NCBI GenBank assembly: GCA_031286725.1
Contig: JAITTR010000024.1
Span: forward strand, 1-7,245
Length of the DNA stretch: 7,245 bases
From: Holosporales bacterium
GTDB taxonomy: Bacteria; Pseudomonadota; Alphaproteobacteria; RUG11792
Direction: 5' to 3'
Each line of letters opens with the position of its first letter. Position 1 is the first letter of the stretch. A program made the position numbers and the translations under genes. Positions 5,117 to 7,245 of the stretch are shown here, piece by piece. The notes below the pieces were generated by a model. It did no database searches. It was not told the origin of the DNA and worked only from the letters and a program-made list of their open reading frames with translations.

Positions 5117-5929
5117 TCAAGCTTTTTTGAAGATTATTTTACAAATATCGGAGGTTAATGTTTCTTTTCTTATCTCAATAGATTTATATATCACGCTTTC
5201 GGAAAACGATATCGATACTTTTCCGTTTGAAATATCATCTTGAAGAGTCGAAAGATTTTCCAATTTTATTTCAGCCGCGGGAAGTATAGAACTTGAAGTT
5301 AATATTTCCTTTGAGGATATTATATTTATGTATTCCTTTCCATAAACGTCAGTCCCGACAAAAAACATATATTGTTGAATATCCGAAATTGGAATTCCTT
5401 TATAATAACTTCCAGCAAAGAAATGAGCATTTGATTTGAAATGAGCAATATCAGTTATCCCTAACTCCTCGTCTATAAGGCTTTCTATCTCTATGGAATT
5501 CGTTTGAGTCATAAAGTTTTTAGTAAAAATCTTACAGTGTTCTATTATAAAATCTAGCCATTCCCTAGGAATATTACCCTCCAAGCCGTTCAATAATATA
5601 TTCCGGCATTCGATATCAATATGAGATACAAATCCTTTCATATTAATATTTTCTCCGGAATATATCTTAAAATTCATTTCGCTTTCGGCTCCGGAATCTG
5701 GATCTAATTTATATTTGGAACTAACGCTTATATTTTTAAACTCCATTCTTGGAATCAAGGAGCAAAGGCACGAAATATATTCTGGGGAATTTTCGTCTCC
5801 AAAGAATATATTTTCGTTCTTTTCGCTATTCCCAATTGTTATGTCGGAATTTTCTTTGTCTATGTCGGTATACCCGGCAATAAACGGATCGCTAAAAAAT
5901 TTAGCTTTTGGAAAATTGTTTCTTTTCAT
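5117..5929 (-). CDS. Hypothetical protein, 270 residues
   Basis: I do not recognise this protein. The gene is convincing. It is a long frame in a region with no better alternative, and AAGGAGAT lies six bases upstream of the ATG. No signal peptide or membrane segment is visible, so a cytoplasmic location is likely. The sequence is rich in Ile, Ser, Asn, Glu and Lys and alternates polar and hydrophobic residues in a way that suggests beta structure. Examples are KNISVSSKYKLDP near 65-77 and the C-terminal part GKVSISFSESVIYKSIEI near 236-253. Cysteines are at 54, 56, 108, 132 and 263. It is followed by repeat C and then plsY, which has its own promoter, so it is probably monocistronic. The leader carries a 9-bp palindrome (5985-6012) resembling the one in front of tssB, the only hint of a shared regulator. 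It may be lineage-specific. Confidence 0.8.
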   Translation of the reverse strand: MKRNNFPKAKFFSDPFIAGYTDIDKENSDITIGNSEKNENIFFGDENSPEYISCLCSLIPRMEFKNISVSSKYKLDPDSGAESEMNFKIYSGENINMKGFVSHIDIECRNILLNGLEGNIPREWLDFIIEHCKIFTKNFMTQTNSIEIESLIDEELGITDIAHFKSNAHFFAGSYYKGIPISDIQQYMFFVGTDVYGKEYINIISSKEILTSSSILPAAEIKLENLSTLQDDISNGKVSISFSESVIYKSIEIRKETLTSDICKIIFKKA

Positions 5930-5984
5930 GATTATCTCCTTTCCTGCATCGCGGCAATAATTTTTAATATTTTTAGTTCGGCTG

Positions 5985-6012
5985 ATTAGACGCGCAGTTT
6001 TAAGCGTCTAAT
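5985..6012 (-). promoter_or_regulatory. 9-bp palindrome in the leader of the 270-residue gene
   Basis: ATTAGACGC (5985-5993) and GCGTCTAAT (6004-6012) form a perfect inverted repeat around a 10-base loop, 55 bases before the ATG. It lies just downstream of a possible promoter, so it could be an operator or a 5' UTR hairpin. On the plus strand it is followed by AAAAG, so it is not a terminator there. It contains the same AGACG/CGTCT core as the hairpin ahead of tssB. Confidence 0.5.
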
Positions 6013-6020
6013 AAAAGTAA

Positions 6021-6049
6021 AACATAATCTTTTGCGTTATATCAAGCAA
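6021..6049 (-). promoter_or_regulatory. Possible promoter of the 270-residue gene
   Basis: TTGCTT (6044-6049) and TATGTT (6021-6026) are 17 bases apart on the minus strand, directly upstream of the leader palindrome. The -10 is a weak match and the surroundings are AT-rich, so this is tentative. Confidence 0.3.
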
Positions 6050-6392
6050 AAATTTTGTCCCTTAAAATTTTAAATAAATTTTTAATTAAGAGACATCAAT
6101 TGATAAATTGTAGGCACATTAAAAATATCCCTCATTTTAATGTTTTAATTTTGATACGCCAGATGATAAATCATATCGCAAATTGGCCGAAGATTTTTTA
6201 GCCTTAAATATAACGGATTGATATGCCTAGTATAATTTCAAGATCGGGGGGTACTATATATCCCCAAATATCATTTTATAATCTATATAGGAGTTCCATG
6301 ACATTTAGCGCCGGTAAAACTTACGTTTAATAGCTCGTTTTTAATTACTAATAAATACCTTAATTTTGACACATTTTTTCTTTATGACTTAT
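6050..6392. other. AT-rich intergenic stretch without a recognised gene
   Basis: I find no long frame, tRNA or known RNA family here. What can be seen is a weak AT hairpin (ACATTAAAA 6116-6124 with TTTTAATGT 6135-6143) and a short palindrome ATGAT-AA-ATCAT near 6163-6174. There are also two consensus TATAAT hexamers on the plus strand (6231-6236, 6277-6282) without good -35 partners, a GGGG/CCCC pairing around 6245-6265, and a ten-codon ORF with a ribosome binding site at 6298-6330. Confidence 0.5.
6298..6330 (+). CDS. Ten-codon ORF with ribosome binding site (leader peptide or gene remnant)
   Basis: The frame reads MTFSAGKTYV and then TAA. AGGAG lies four bases before the ATG, TATAAT lies 15 bases before the ATG and another 61 bases before it, and a GGGG/CCCC hairpin could form in between. 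No gene follows on the plus strand: the next feature is an oppositely oriented tRNA. It could therefore be the surviving 5' end of a lost gene, a tiny peptide gene, or chance. Confidence 0.2.
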   Translation: MTFSAGKTYV

Positions 6393-6470
6393 TGGTCGGG
6401 AAGAGAGGATTCGAACCTCCGGCCCACTGCTCCCAAGGCAGTTGCGCTAACCAGGCTGCGCTACTTCCCG
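6393..6470 (-). tRNA. tRNA-Pro(UGG)
   Basis: Read on the minus strand, all arms fold. The acceptor is CGGGAAG with CTTCCCG, the D stem GCGC/GCGC, and the anticodon stem ACTGC/GCAGT with loop CTTGGGA giving anticodon UGG (proline). The T arm is GGAGG-TTCGAAT-CCTCT with one G-U pair. The discriminator is A and the 3' CCA is encoded (6393-6395). The total is 78 nt including CCA. The UGG anticodon can read all four CCN codons by wobble. It stands between the DUF4015 gene and the 270-residue gene. No clear terminator follows it. Confidence 0.97.
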
Positions 6471-6484
6471 AACCGGATATTTAT

Positions 6485-6512
6485 ATATTATCAAAGCCCA
6501 AAAATATATCAA
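6485..6512 (-). promoter_or_regulatory. Promoter of the tRNA-Pro gene
   Basis: On the minus strand TTGATA (6507-6512) and TATAAT-like TAATAT (6485-6490) are separated by 16 bases, and the -10 ends 14 bases before the mature tRNA 5' end. This arrangement is typical for a stable RNA promoter. Confidence 0.55.
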
Positions 6513-6582
6513 GCAAAATTAACCTCATAATCAGTAGGAACAGAAAGCGGATATTAGATTACAAGCTACACAATGCCAATAA

Positions 6583-7245
6583 TTACTCAACGAATATATC
6601 ATAATTAGCTCTTGGATTCCATAAAGACCATTCGATTAAGCCAACATCATAAACGGCTTTTATTTGTTCGTTTATCTGTTTTTTCGTATATTTTTGATAC
6701 GCTCTCGCTTGAAGCCAAGATGCGGTAAAGGCTTGTGCCCAAGGTCTTATAATAGCCTTAGCGCCACTACTTTTGGAACTTTCAATAGCTTTTTTCATAG
6801 AGTTGTACACGATTTGATATGGGGCAAGATCAGGATATTTTGTTCCCAAAGAGCCAATTGGCCAATGGGACGGATATATCATTGGACAAATATAATCTAC
6901 CTTTTTCGCCAAAGATATATAATCCTGGCCTAAGTTTGCGGAACTGATTTTCGTGTCATTGCCCAAAGTTTCAGGAATTATGCAACCAAACGCGTCTACG
7001 GAAACTTTTACTCCCAAAGGATGGAGCTCCTTTATTGCGTAATCAAAGAATTGATTAATAATTTCTATTTTAGAGACAGTCTTTGCCAAATTTCCAAGAA
7101 CTATATTTTCATTTTTATATGGAGAAAATCTAACATAATCAAATTGTATTTCGTCGAATCCAATTTCCGCCGCTTTTTTCGCTATATTGACAATATACTC
7201 CCAAGATCTTTTGTCGTATGGATTAAGCCAAATCGAACCTTCCTT
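6583..7245 (-). CDS. Putative glycoside hydrolase, DUF4015/COG1306 family (C-terminal part)
   Basis: The frame is open to the right edge, so the start lies outside; 220 codons are visible. Family landmarks are clear. WLNPYDKRSWEY is near the start of the visible part. IGFDEIQFDYVRF follows at about 28-40, where the Asp of DYVRF sits at the end of a barrel strand and is a likely catalytic acid. Then come GVKVSVDAFGC, VDYICPMIYPSHWPIGSLG, AKAIIRPWAQAFTA and the closing IEWSLWNPRANY. These match the TIM-barrel DUF4015 family, annotated as putative glycosyl hydrolases of unknown substrate. The N-terminus, including any signal peptide, cannot be seen. An in-frame TTG at 7089 is internal to the family domain and is not the start. 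The gene ends 112 bases before the tRNA on the same strand. Confidence 0.9.
   Translation of the reverse strand, partial: KEGSIWLNPYDKRSWEYIVNIAKKAAEIGFDEIQFDYVRFSPYKNENIVLGNLAKTVSKIEIINQFFDYAIKELHPLGVKVSVDAFGCIIPETLGNDTKISSANLGQDYISLAKKVDYICPMIYPSHWPIGSLGTKYPDLAPYQIVYNSMKKAIESSKSSGAKAIIRPWAQAFTASWLQARAYQKYTKKQINEQIKAVYDVGLIEWSLWNPRANYDIFVE

Noticed and set aside
6050..6392. Known structured RNA (tmRNA, SRP RNA, 6S RNA or riboswitch)
   Set aside because: None of the conserved sequence motifs of these families could be found on either strand.
6392..6604. Plus-strand 70-codon frame beginning MVGKRGFEPP
   Set aside because: It starts inside the tRNA-Pro gene on the opposite strand; this kind of peptide is a well-known artefact of reading tRNA antisense.
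6664..6933. Plus-strand 89-codon frame opposite the DUF4015 gene
   Set aside because: Antisense to clear family motifs.

Overview
The window reads as chromosome from an AT-rich Gram-negative bacterium. About a third of the bases are G+C across most of it. It carries type VI secretion (T6SS) sheath genes, a secreted HtrA-type protein, a bacterial PlsY and a tRNA with an encoded CCA. I cannot place it in a genus. The PlsY loop resembles the cyanobacterial-type variant as I remember it. A T6SS together with a DUF4015/COG1306 protein would fit several uncultured gut or host-associated lineages, but that is inference. Apart from the first ~350 bases, every confident gene is on the minus strand, so biological reading order runs from right to left.

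Right edge (6583-7245): the C-terminal part of a COG1306/DUF4015 putative glycoside hydrolase. A tRNA-Pro(UGG) follows at 6393-6470 with its own promoter. Positions 5930-6392 hold no recognisable gene, only AT-rich sequence, a leader palindrome and one tiny ORF with a ribosome binding site. Positions 5117-5929 encode a 270-residue protein I do not recognise. A GC-rich cruciform-type repeat (5035-5093) separates it from plsY (4323-4904), the acyl-phosphate glycerol-3-phosphate acyltransferase of phospholipid synthesis.

Centre (3620-4322): a 700-base intergenic stretch dominated by two neighbouring nested palindromes of about 130 bp. Their loops are related in sequence and inverted relative to each other. 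They lie upstream of the tssB promoter region.

Left half (368-3619): a tight three-gene operon, tssB - tssC - secreted trypsin-fold/PDZ protein, with gaps of 19 and 20 bases. TssB and TssC form the contractile T6SS sheath. The third gene has HtrA architecture, but the aligned positions of all three catalytic residues are changed (His to Glu97, Asp to Asn141, Ser to Cys237). It is therefore probably a pseudoprotease, and its place as third gene of a sheath operon is the most interesting point in the window. No other T6SS gene is visible.

Left edge (1-345): the end of a much more GC-rich gene (about 59% G+C) on the plus strand, closed by a strong intrinsic terminator and convergent with the T6SS operon. 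Its composition suggests a different origin from the rest.
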